Origin: JBBDXA01 sp040902585
Lineage (GTDB): Bacteria > Planctomycetota > Phycisphaerae > Phycisphaerales > Phycisphaeraceae
Length of the DNA: 41,812 nt
NCBI GenBank assembly: GCA_040902585.1
Contig: JBBDXA010000063.1
Span: forward strand, 1-41,812
Direction: 5' to 3'
The translations under genes and the position numbers were made by a program. Position 1 is the stretch's first letter, and the number at the start of each line of letters is the position of its first letter. Under the pieces are notes generated by a model. The model was not told where the DNA came from, made no database searches, and saw only the letters and a program-made list of their open reading frames with translations. Below are positions 7,411 through 13,780 of the stretch, in pieces.

Positions 7411-8313
7411 AATCCCGCTGACCTTCAGCCAGTCCGCCGCCCGCTGCGGCCAGGTATCGATGACGGTGTCCTTGACCGGGCGCATGCCGTAGCCGTGGCC
7501 GCCTTTCAGATAGACGTGCAGCTCGCCCGGCACCTTGTTCCGCTTCAATTCCGCGTAGAAGAGCACGCTGTTGAGCGCGGTGGCGCTGTCATCACTGGAC
7601 TGCACGAGAAACGTCGGCGGCGTTCGCGGCGTGACCTTCACTTCATCGACCAGCGCATCGCCCTTCGCGCTCGCGATCATCCACGGATAAATGAGCATGC
7701 CGAAGTCCGCGCGGCAGGGTGTCTCGTCGATCTTGTCGATCGCTTCATACGCCCGCTCCTCATCGCGCGTCAGGGCATAAGTCGCCAGGTTGCCGCCGGC
7801 GGAGAAGCCCAGGATGCCGATGCGCTTGGCGTCGAGTTTCCATTCCTGTGCATGGGCACGGACCAGGCTCAGCGCCCGCTGGGCATCCTGCAACGGTCGA
7901 AGCCAGTGCGGGTTCGACTTGCCATCCTTGGTGCGATAGCGAAGGACGAACGCGGTGATGCCCAGTCCGTTGAGCCATCGCGCCGGTTCGACGCCTTCCT
8001 TGTCGCGCACGACATAGTTGTACGCCCCGCCCGGGCAGATCACGACCGCCACGCCGTTCTTCTTGTCCGCGGCGGGCTCGTAAACTTCGAGCATCGGCTG
8101 CGTGATGTCCTTGATGCGCGTGGTGCGCGGGTTTTCACTCTCCCTCCGCGGCAACGCTTCGCCGGGCGACTTCGTCGTCTCACCCGGCGCCAGGTCCGGC
8201 CAGAGGACGATCACGCGATCCGCCTTGTCGATGTCGGAGAAGTCCGCAGCCCGCGCGACTGTACAGATGATTAGAGCCATCACGAAGGCCGCGGGTTTCG
8301 TCGTTTGCATCAT
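7393..8313 (-). CDS. Secreted alpha/beta hydrolase, acetyl-xylan-esterase/BD-FAE-like
   Basis: 306 residues with a signal peptide ending near ARA at 20-22. CPGGAY (93-98) is the oxyanion-hole HGGG-like motif, GFSAGG has nucleophile Ser171, and GGHGYGM near 275 supplies the catalytic His. A TFLVQSSDD stretch precedes the acid. These match esterases/lipases of the carbohydrate acetyl-esterase type common in planctomycetes; the substrate is inferred. A TATGAT -10-like box (complement of 8346-8351) lies 32 nt upstream, with AAAGGA 10 nt before the start, so the mRNA has a short leader. The last residues GAPSR and the stop come from the R4 repeat. Confidence 0.88.
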   Translation of the reverse strand: MMQTTKPAAFVMALIICTVARAADFSDIDKADRVIVLWPDLAPGETTKSPGEALPRRESENPRTTRIKDITQPMLEVYEPAADKKNGVAVVICPGGAYNYVVRDKEGVEPARWLNGLGITAFVLRYRTKDGKSNPHWLRPLQDAQRALSLVRAHAQEWKLDAKRIGILGFSAGGNLATYALTRDEERAYEAIDKIDETPCRADFGMLIYPWMIASAKGDALVDEVKVTPRTPPTFLVQSSDDSATALNSVLFYAELKRNKVPGELHVYLKGGHGYGMRPVKDTVIDTWPQRAADWLKVSGIGAPSR

Positions 8314-8356
8314 CGGGGGTCCGTCCTTTCAAAGTCGGTCTCACGATCATAGCGTC

Positions 8357-8472
8357 GGGTAGCTGGGGCTGAGGCTCGGCGAAGCCCCGGCCGTGAGGCG
8401 CACAAGGTTCTTCGGGCCGGGGCTTGCGCGGACTCCAGCCCCAGCCACCCATGCGGACTCCAGCCCCAGCCA
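8357..8472. repeat. Interspersed palindromic repeat family R2, copy with duplicated end
   Basis: The reverse orientation of 3974-4075: GCTGGGGCTGAGGCTCGGCG at the left, CGGACTCCAGCCCCAGCCA at the right. The right end is present twice in direct order (8429-8447 and 8454-8472), separated by CCCATG. The extra copy may come from slippage or a second insertion. Confidence 0.8.
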
Positions 8473-8510
8473 GGTTGCTGACTCGTGGCTCTCTCCTGAG
8501 CGTTTTCCGC

Positions 8511-8516
8511 TATCGT
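8511..8516 (+). promoter_or_regulatory. Candidate -10 box (TATCGT) of the SUI1-like gene, 6 nt before ATG
   Basis: TATCGT followed by TTCTTC and then ATG at 8523. No Shine-Dalgarno sequence is present, so a leaderless transcript is predicted. Confidence 0.45.
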
Positions 8517-8522
8517 TTCTTC

Positions 8523-8873
8523 ATGGGTCTATTCGATGGCACATCGCTCCAGCGGCCGATTACGTGTCCCGCGTGCGGCAAGGCGCTGGCGGAATGCAAG
8601 TGCCCGCGCGATGCGGTTGGCGAGGTCTGCCTGCCCAAGGATCAGGACGCGCGCGTCCGCCGCGAACAGCGGCGCGGCAAGTTCGTCACCGTCGTCACCG
8701 GGCTGGACCCGAAAGCCACGGACCTTGCCGCCCTGCTGAAACAGTGCCGAAAACAATACGCAACCGGCGGCGGCCTGCGCGAGGATGGCTTCGAGCTTCA
8801 GGGTGATCATCGCGAACGCATGGTTGAATCCCTGCGCGCCATGGGCTACCCCGCAAAGGCTGCGGGCGGGTGA
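8523..8873 (+). CDS. SUI1/eIF1-like translation factor with N-terminal zinc knuckle
   Basis: 116 residues. The N-terminus has CPACGKALAECKCP (about 15-28), a four-Cys cluster likely to bind zinc. The rest is the SUI1 fold: KFVTVVTGLDPKATDLAALLKQCRKQYATGG, then DGFELQGDHRERMVESLRAMGY, the signature of bacterial YciH/eIF1 homologues. These bind the small ribosomal subunit and influence start codon selection. The start at 8523 is chosen because upstream in-frame codons are read from the R2 repeat. A factor of this kind is interesting beside the many apparently leaderless genes here, since eIF1-type proteins affect initiation on leaderless mRNA in other systems; that link is inference. Confidence 0.85.
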   Translation: MGLFDGTSLQRPITCPACGKALAECKCPRDAVGEVCLPKDQDARVRREQRRGKFVTVVTGLDPKATDLAALLKQCRKQYATGGGLREDGFELQGDHRERMVESLRAMGYPAKAAGG

Positions 8874-8884
8874 TGCGTTTGATT

Positions 8885-9014
8885 CCCCTCCCTCTCAGGG
8901 AGGGGTTAGGGGAGGGTCGAGGGCACGCACGCCGGTGACTCCGCTTGCAACCCAGCATGGCCGCCATCGGTTGACCCCGACCCTCCCCCTGCCCCTCCCT
9001 AAGAGGGAGGGGAG
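8885..9014. repeat. R3 inverted pair (CCCCTCCCT family)
   Basis: CCCCTCCCTCTCAGGGAGGG with a following GGGGAGGGTCG at 8885-8920 is inverted at 8979-9014 (CGACCCTCCCC followed by CCCTCCCTAAGAGGGAGGGG). Each arm is itself a hairpin, and the arms pair over a core of about 60 nt. Single arms occur at 23219-23255 and 35915-35951. Confidence 0.8.
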
Positions 9015-9030
9015 TTAATCGCTCTTCCCC

Positions 9031-9036
9031 TATAAT
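9031..9036 (+). promoter_or_regulatory. TATAAT -10 box of the TolQ/TolR-like operon
   Basis: A perfect TATAAT 49 nt before the GTG at 9086. The leader would be about 43 nt. No good -35 is visible because the R3 repeat ends at 9014, at the edge of where it should be. Confidence 0.5.
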
Positions 9037-9085
9037 CACGGGTCGTCCCTTCGCTTGAGTTCTGTCCTTCACCAGTGAGAAGGCC

Positions 9086-10498
9086 GTGTATTTCAGATTC
9101 GATTGCCCGCATTGCAGTCACAGCCTCAAGGTCCGCGAGGAACACTCCGGCCGGAAGGTTCGCTGTCCGCATTGCCACAACCAGTCGGTCATCCCCGCGC
9201 CGCCGGCCGAGGCTGCCGGTGCTGACACCGATGCCTCGCACGGTTCAAACATCTCGATCGATCCTTCGACGATTCCTGTCGCCCGCACGCGCCGCCGGGA
9301 AGTTGCCTCGTCTACACCCCGCGGCTCCACCGAGGGCCTCAGCGCCACCAGTGGTACCAATGTCTCCATGCTCCTGACCGCGGGCGTCGCGCTCGTCGCC
9401 ACGGCCGTCTTCCTGCTCGCCATGCTGCCGCTGAAGGGCTACTACTTTTCCGACCTGTTCCTCGCGCGTGGCTGGGTGCCTTTCGCAGAGACGTACCTGC
9501 TTTTCTGGTCGGTCGCGATTCTCGTTTTCAAGACTCGCAAAATTCGTCGTCAGCGCGAGACGATGCTCTTCGATCTTCTGCCCAGCGATCGCGGCGAGGA
9601 GATCAACGAGAACAACGTCGATGAAATGATCCGCCACGTGCATGCGATGCCCACCAGCCCTTCGCAGAGCTTTCTTGTGAATCGCGTGCAGCGCGGGCTG
9701 GAGCACTATCGCGTTCGCCGCAGCTCCAGCGAAGTCGCCAACATGATGTCTTCGCAGTCGGATATCGACTCCAACGGCGTCGAATCCAGCTACACGCTCA
9801 TCAAGGTTTTCATCTGGGCGATTCCCATCCTCGGCTTCATCGGCACGGTATTGGGCATCAGCGATGCCGTCGGCTCCTTCGATGCATCCATCAACACCAA
9901 AGGCGTCACCACCGATCAACTCACCAGCTCTCTCTCAGGCATCACCGGCGGCCTGGCGATGGCGTTTGATACCACGCTCGTGGCCCTGGTCATGAGCCTG
10001 ATCATCATGTTCCCCGCCAGCTCGCTACAAAAATCTGAAGAAGATCTTCTCAACTGGGTGGACGAATATTGCAATGAGAACCTTTTGAAGCGCCTGGCGG
10101 ATTCAGGGCCGCGCGCCAAGCCGCTGGGCGAGGTGAGCGAGCACATTCGCGCCGCCATGAACGATGCGCTGGCGGGCAACTACGGGGCGATGCTGCGCGA
10201 TATTGATGAGATCAGCCGGCGCATGGCGGACTTGCAGACCAAGCAGATTGACCGATTTGATAGAGCTGTGACCGAGATGAGCGAGCGCGCGGAGGATGCC
10301 CAGCACGAGATCGCCGCGGCCATGCTTCAGGCCACGCAGGCGACGCAGAAGTATTTCGAGCAGCTCGATCGCGGGCTGGGATCGTTGAGCGAAGTGCTGC
10401 GCGAACTGGGCGGCAAGCAGATCGTGGTGCAGACGCAGCAGCAGCCGAAGCGCGGGTGGTGGCCGTTTGGGCGGAAGAATCAGGGCAACGGCGAATAG
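9086..10498 (+). CDS. Zinc-ribbon-fused MotA/TolQ/ExbB-type proton channel protein
   Basis: 470 residues. The N-terminus is a cytoplasmic zinc ribbon, CPHC (7-10) and CPHC (27-30), followed by a linker to about 90. Membrane helices lie near 94-116, 131-149, 240-262 and 289-310; GFIGTVLGISDAVGSF and LSGITGGLAMAFDTTLVALVMSLI are the two conserved TolQ/ExbB/MotA segments that line the ion channel. A long C-terminal coiled coil (about 350-440) extends into the cytoplasm. Such proteins form pentamers that couple proton flow to a TolR/ExbD dimer. The next two genes encode TolR-like proteins. The start is a GTG giving MYFRFDCPHC. The load driven by this motor is not identified. Confidence 0.88.
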   Translation: MYFRFDCPHCSHSLKVREEHSGRKVRCPHCHNQSVIPAPPAEAAGADTDASHGSNISIDPSTIPVARTRRREVASSTPRGSTEGLSATSGTNVSMLLTAGVALVATAVFLLAMLPLKGYYFSDLFLARGWVPFAETYLLFWSVAILVFKTRKIRRQRETMLFDLLPSDRGEEINENNVDEMIRHVHAMPTSPSQSFLVNRVQRGLEHYRVRRSSSEVANMMSSQSDIDSNGVESSYTLIKVFIWAIPILGFIGTVLGISDAVGSFDASINTKGVTTDQLTSSLSGITGGLAMAFDTTLVALVMSLIIMFPASSLQKSEEDLLNWVDEYCNENLLKRLADSGPRAKPLGEVSEHIRAAMNDALAGNYGAMLRDIDEISRRMADLQTKQIDRFDRAVTEMSERAEDAQHEIAAAMLQATQATQKYFEQLDRGLGSLSEVLRELGGKQIVVQTQQQPKRGWWPFGRKNQGNGE

Positions 10499-10518
10499 CT
10501 CTCACGTGTGAGATCACC

Positions 10519-11355
10519 ATGGCACGACGCAAACCCCGACAAGGCGCGACCGTCAACCTCTTCCCCTTCCTGAGCATCCTCGCCTGCGTCATCGGCGTGC
10601 TCACGCTGCTCATCACGGGCCTTGCCCTCCAGGCCATGCAGGACACCGGCGATGACACGCCCGAAGTCCAACGCGCTCAGGAATACCTCGCCCTTCAAAA
10701 GGAGCAGGAGAAGAATGATGTCACGTTGAAACAGATGCACGATGACATTCAGCTTCGCCTGCGCCAGGGTGGTCGGCAGTACGACCTTCAGGCGAAACTC
10801 GTGGAACTCGAAAAGCAGAAGAAGGCGCTCGATGAGAACCAGGCGCGGGCCGCGAAACTCAACGAAGAGCTGAAGGAACTCAATGAGAAATCGCGCGAAC
10901 TGACGGAAGCGATCAAGCTGGATGAAACGCAGCTCGCGCGGAAGAAGGATGAGCTCAAGGAACGCAAGGAGACCATCGAGGCTGCGCCGGGTGTGATCGT
11001 GCGTCCCGGCGGGTCAGGGGTCGATCTCGTGCCCACCTTCGTCGAGTGCGATGCGAAAGGCATTGTGATGCATGACACCGCTGAGCCGCGGCGCGTCCTG
11101 CGGGCGGCGATGTCCACGAATCTGGATTACATCGCCCTGCTCGATCGCGTGGCGCTGGACGACAAGGGCACGGTGATTTTCCTCGTCAGGCCTGATGGCG
11201 TGAACAACTATTACCTGGGCCGGAGCATTGCCCTTTCGCGCTACGCCCGCAACGGCAAGCTGCCGGTGCCGGGTGAAGGCGCGCTGGATCTGACCCTGTT
11301 CCGCGAACTGCTGAAAAAGAATGATGGAGCACCGTCCCGGAAGGGCGGTGCCTGA
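10519..11355 (+). CDS. TolR/ExbD-like single-pass protein A lacking the proton-relay Asp
   Basis: 278 residues from the ATG at 10519, 20 nt after the channel gene. The N-terminal NLFPFLSILACVIGVLTLLI aligns with the NVVPLLDVLLVLL helix of TolR/ExbD, but Ser19 replaces the essential Asp. A long Glu/Lys-rich coiled coil (about 50-155) leads to a periplasmic C-terminal domain with VIFLVRPDGVNNYYLGRSIAL, resembling the ExbD/TolR fold. The last residues GAPSRKGGA and the stop are encoded by repeat R4. With the next protein it may form a heterodimer inside the channel pentamer. The family assignment is by alignment in the head of a short helix, so moderate confidence. Confidence 0.72.
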   Translation: MARRKPRQGATVNLFPFLSILACVIGVLTLLITGLALQAMQDTGDDTPEVQRAQEYLALQKEQEKNDVTLKQMHDDIQLRLRQGGRQYDLQAKLVELEKQKKALDENQARAAKLNEELKELNEKSRELTEAIKLDETQLARKKDELKERKETIEAAPGVIVRPGGSGVDLVPTFVECDAKGIVMHDTAEPRRVLRAAMSTNLDYIALLDRVALDDKGTVIFLVRPDGVNNYYLGRSIALSRYARNGKLPVPGEGALDLTLFRELLKKNDGAPSRKGGA

Positions 11356-11402
11356 GTGGTACCTGAATCCGTGATGCACCACCCTGCCGGGATGGTGCTC
11401 CA
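11325..11402. repeat. R4 inverted-repeat element, second copy
   Basis: GGAGCACCGTCCCGGAAGGG at 11326-11345 faces the inverse GCACCACCCTGCCGGGATGG, which continues to 11402. The left arm encodes the GAPSRKGGA C-terminus of TolR-like protein A. The right arm ends 3 nt before the start codon of the next gene, so the hairpin could modulate expression of TolR-like protein B. Confidence 0.8.
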
Positions 11403-11405
11403 ATC

Positions 11406-12536
11406 ATGCACCTGTTAACCATGCGAAGACGACGCAGACAATCCGAAGGCAGCCTTGACTCGCTGCTGGACACGATGACGAATGTGGTGGGCATTCTGGT
11501 CATCGTGCTGGTAATCACGCGGCTGAGCGTCAGCGGCGCGGTGCAGCGCATTCGCCAGAATCTGCCGGATGTCTCGCAGGCCATGCTGGATGAAACGAAG
11601 GCCGCCCACGCGAAGGCGAGTGCGGAACTCGCCGATGCCCGCAAGACGCTGGCGCTGGTGGATCAGCCGATGGATGCGGAAGCAATCGACGCGATGGCGG
11701 CGAAGGTCGATGCCCTGACCAAGGCGCTGGCCGAGGCGAAACTCGCGGACCTGGCCGCGCTGGAAGCCGATGCGCTGGCGAAGAAGAAGGTGGTGGCGAC
11801 GATGACGCCGCAGGCGGCGCTCTTGCGTAAGCAACTTGATGTCACGACGGAGCAGCTCGCGCTGCTGGAGCAGAAGAAGCCGCAGGCACTGAAGGTGGTG
11901 AATCTCCCTAATCCGCGGGCTGCGCCGCAGGGTTCGCTGGAGGAGCATTTTCTCGTGCGGAAGAATCGCGTGCTGCACGTGCCGCAGGAAGCACTGATGC
12001 GACTGGCGGAGTCGCGCTTGAAGCAGTTGCAGTTGAAGACAGATGACAAAGGCCGGGTGGATTGTGCCCAGGCGGTGGAGCTTTTTAATCGCGCGAACGT
12101 GGGCAACAAAGATTTCAAACTCATCGCCAAGCTGGTGAGCAATCGTTTGTACCTGGTGATCGAACCGCGCGATGAGAACGCCGGCGAGACGGCTGATGAA
12201 ATCGCCCAGCGCACTTCGCTGATGCAGCGCATGGTGCGCTCGATGGCCAATCGCAAGGCCCACGCGCGGTTCGTTGTGTGGTCGGACAGTTTTGATGCCT
12301 ACGTCGCGGCTCGTGCGCAGACCGATGCGCTGGAGGTGCCCGCGGGCTGGCAGCCGGTGGTTCCGAATTATGAATGGCGTGAGTTGATTGCCGGCGCGCT
12401 GCCCTGCATTCCGCCGGAGCCGCCGAAGGTTGTTCCGCCGCCGCCGCCGCCGCCTGTGACCACGCCGCCGCCGAAGCCTCTCATTCCGCCACCGCCTGCG
12501 CCGCCGAAGCGGATCCCGAATGATGACATCGATTGA
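11406..12536 (+). CDS. TolR/ExbD-like single-pass protein B with Asp and proline-rich tail
   Basis: 376 residues if read from 11406; an ATG at 11421 is also possible. The helix SLDSLLDTMTNVVGILVIVLVI keeps Asp22 where TolR/ExbD have their proton-relay Asp. An Ala/Lys-rich coiled coil (about 45-160) and a periplasmic domain (about 180-330, with NRVLHVPQEALMRLAE and RLYLVIEPRDENA) follow. The C-terminus is a run of proline-rich repeats (PPPPPPPVTTPPPKPLIPPP) of the type TonB uses to span the periplasm. With the upstream genes it makes a likely energised complex: channel, Asp-lacking subunit and Asp-bearing subunit. What the proline-rich arm contacts is unknown. Confidence 0.72.
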   Translation: MHLLTMRRRRRQSEGSLDSLLDTMTNVVGILVIVLVITRLSVSGAVQRIRQNLPDVSQAMLDETKAAHAKASAELADARKTLALVDQPMDAEAIDAMAAKVDALTKALAEAKLADLAALEADALAKKKVVATMTPQAALLRKQLDVTTEQLALLEQKKPQALKVVNLPNPRAAPQGSLEEHFLVRKNRVLHVPQEALMRLAESRLKQLQLKTDDKGRVDCAQAVELFNRANVGNKDFKLIAKLVSNRLYLVIEPRDENAGETADEIAQRTSLMQRMVRSMANRKAHARFVVWSDSFDAYVAARAQTDALEVPAGWQPVVPNYEWRELIAGALPCIPPEPPKVVPPPPPPPVTTPPPKPLIPPPPAPPKRIPNDDID

Positions 12537-12675
12537 GCATGGGTGTGTCGAAGGAAATCGCGCCTTGGCGGGAGTCTCGTCCTACCCTCGGAGCCCTCTC
12601 CTCAGCGTTCGATCCAAAGGCGGACAGGCCCTGTCAAAAACCCCTCGTGCTGATAGGAAAAACGATTCATTCGTA

Positions 12676-12703
12676 TTGGCGTCACTTGGAAATCAAGTAT
12701 GAT
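12676..12703 (+). promoter_or_regulatory. Sigma-70-like promoter of the first PEP-CTERM gene
   Basis: TTGGCG at 12676-12681, 16-nt spacer, TATGAT at 12698-12703. The second PEP-CTERM gene has a matching TTGGTT-16-TTAGAT. The predicted leader is about 64 nt and contains AGGAG at 12761-12765. Confidence 0.55.
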
Positions 12704-12773
12704 GCTTCGCGGTCACCCTGCCTTCCGCAGAGCCCGTATTCCCGTTTCCCAACCTTTTTCAGGAGTAGAAGTC

Positions 12774-13616
12774 ATGAAGCGATTTACACGAATGTCATTC
12801 CTCGCCGCCGGCCTTGCTGTCGCCCTCACCGCGACGAGCGCTCAGGCCATCCTCATCAGCGCGACGTCCACCGTGACCGGCAACGACCGCGTCCTCAACA
12901 CGGTCACCACGACGCAGGGCACGTTCACGCAGGAGCAGATGATCAACATCGAGGTCACGCACTACCGCGGCACGAGTACCACCTGGGCCATCCGCGGCGA
13001 CGGCGGCGCGGTCCCCGCCGCCGGTAACCGGGCCGCGCTGCTGGAAGATTTTTCACTGAGCACCGGCCTGCCCAATCCGGGCGGCAGTGCGGTGAACGGC
13101 ATTACATCACCCGCCGTGATCAACGCGTCCCCCGCCACGGGCAACACCCAGGGCCTGGCGTTCAACTTCCTCACGCCCGTCGAGAACGGCAACGGCGTCG
13201 ACGTCATCTTCTGGGAGATCGGCACCAGCGACGGCCAGGCGACCGATCCCTTCGCCCTCAGCCTGCTGGATGGTTCGGCGCAGAAGGCTTACACCGCGGC
13301 GGACTTCACGCTCGTTCTGGCCGGCCTGAACCTTCGCACCGCCACCGGCACCGCGCCCAATTCGCTTGCCGAACTGGAGAGCAATGCCCTCGCCAACGGT
13401 GCCCTCGGCAACTTCAGCTTCCGCGGCATCGGCATCGATCTCTCTGACCTGGGCATCGCGCCCGGCGCGACCGTCACCGGCCTGTTCCTCACCGGTGGCG
13501 CGATCGACCCGGTGCTGATCGTCGGCCTCATCCAGGTTCCCGAGCCGGCCACCCTCTCGCTGCTGGCGCTGAGCGCGGGCGCGCTGGTTCGCCGGTCGCG
13601 TCGGCGTGTGGCATGA
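12774..13616 (+). CDS. PEP-CTERM sorting domain protein, exported
   Basis: 280 residues. A signal peptide (MKRFTRMSFLAAGLAVALTATSAQA) is followed by a Thr/Gly/Asn-rich low-complexity body without a recognised catalytic domain. The C-terminus has the VPEPATLSLLAL tripartite signal: PEP motif, membrane helix and basic SRRR end, the sorting tag processed by exosortase. AGGAG lies 8 nt before the ATG, so this start is secure. A rho-independent terminator follows at 13649. The exosortase is not in the window. Likely a surface or matrix protein. Confidence 0.9.
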   Translation: MKRFTRMSFLAAGLAVALTATSAQAILISATSTVTGNDRVLNTVTTTQGTFTQEQMINIEVTHYRGTSTTWAIRGDGGAVPAAGNRAALLEDFSLSTGLPNPGGSAVNGITSPAVINASPATGNTQGLAFNFLTPVENGNGVDVIFWEIGTSDGQATDPFALSLLDGSAQKAYTAADFTLVLAGLNLRTATGTAPNSLAELESNALANGALGNFSFRGIGIDLSDLGIAPGATVTGLFLTGGAIDPVLIVGLIQVPEPATLSLLALSAGALVRRSRRRVA

Positions 13617-13648
13617 TGTGATTGAAATGAACTGAACTTGACTCGATC

Positions 13649-13679
13649 AAACCCGCCTTGCTCTGCGAGGCGGGTTTTT
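13649..13679 (+). terminator. Rho-independent terminator after the PEP-CTERM gene
   Basis: AAACCCGCC, then a short loop including TTGCTCTGC, then GAGGCGGGTTTTT. The GC stem and T run fit an intrinsic terminator 33 nt after the stop. Confidence 0.85.
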
Positions 13680-13780
13680 ATTCGTTGAAGGGGAGAAGGC
13701 ACATCGGCGATCGCCGTGTGCCTGAGATTGCCCTCACCCCAGCTCCCTCTCATCGCCCGGTGGTGGAGATGGGGCCGCAG

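Noticed and set aside
9086..12536. Zorya-type anti-phage system
   Set aside because: A MotA/TolQ-like protein with a long tail is present, but neither TolR-like protein has an OmpA-like peptidoglycan-binding domain, and no ZorC, ZorD or ZorE gene follows.
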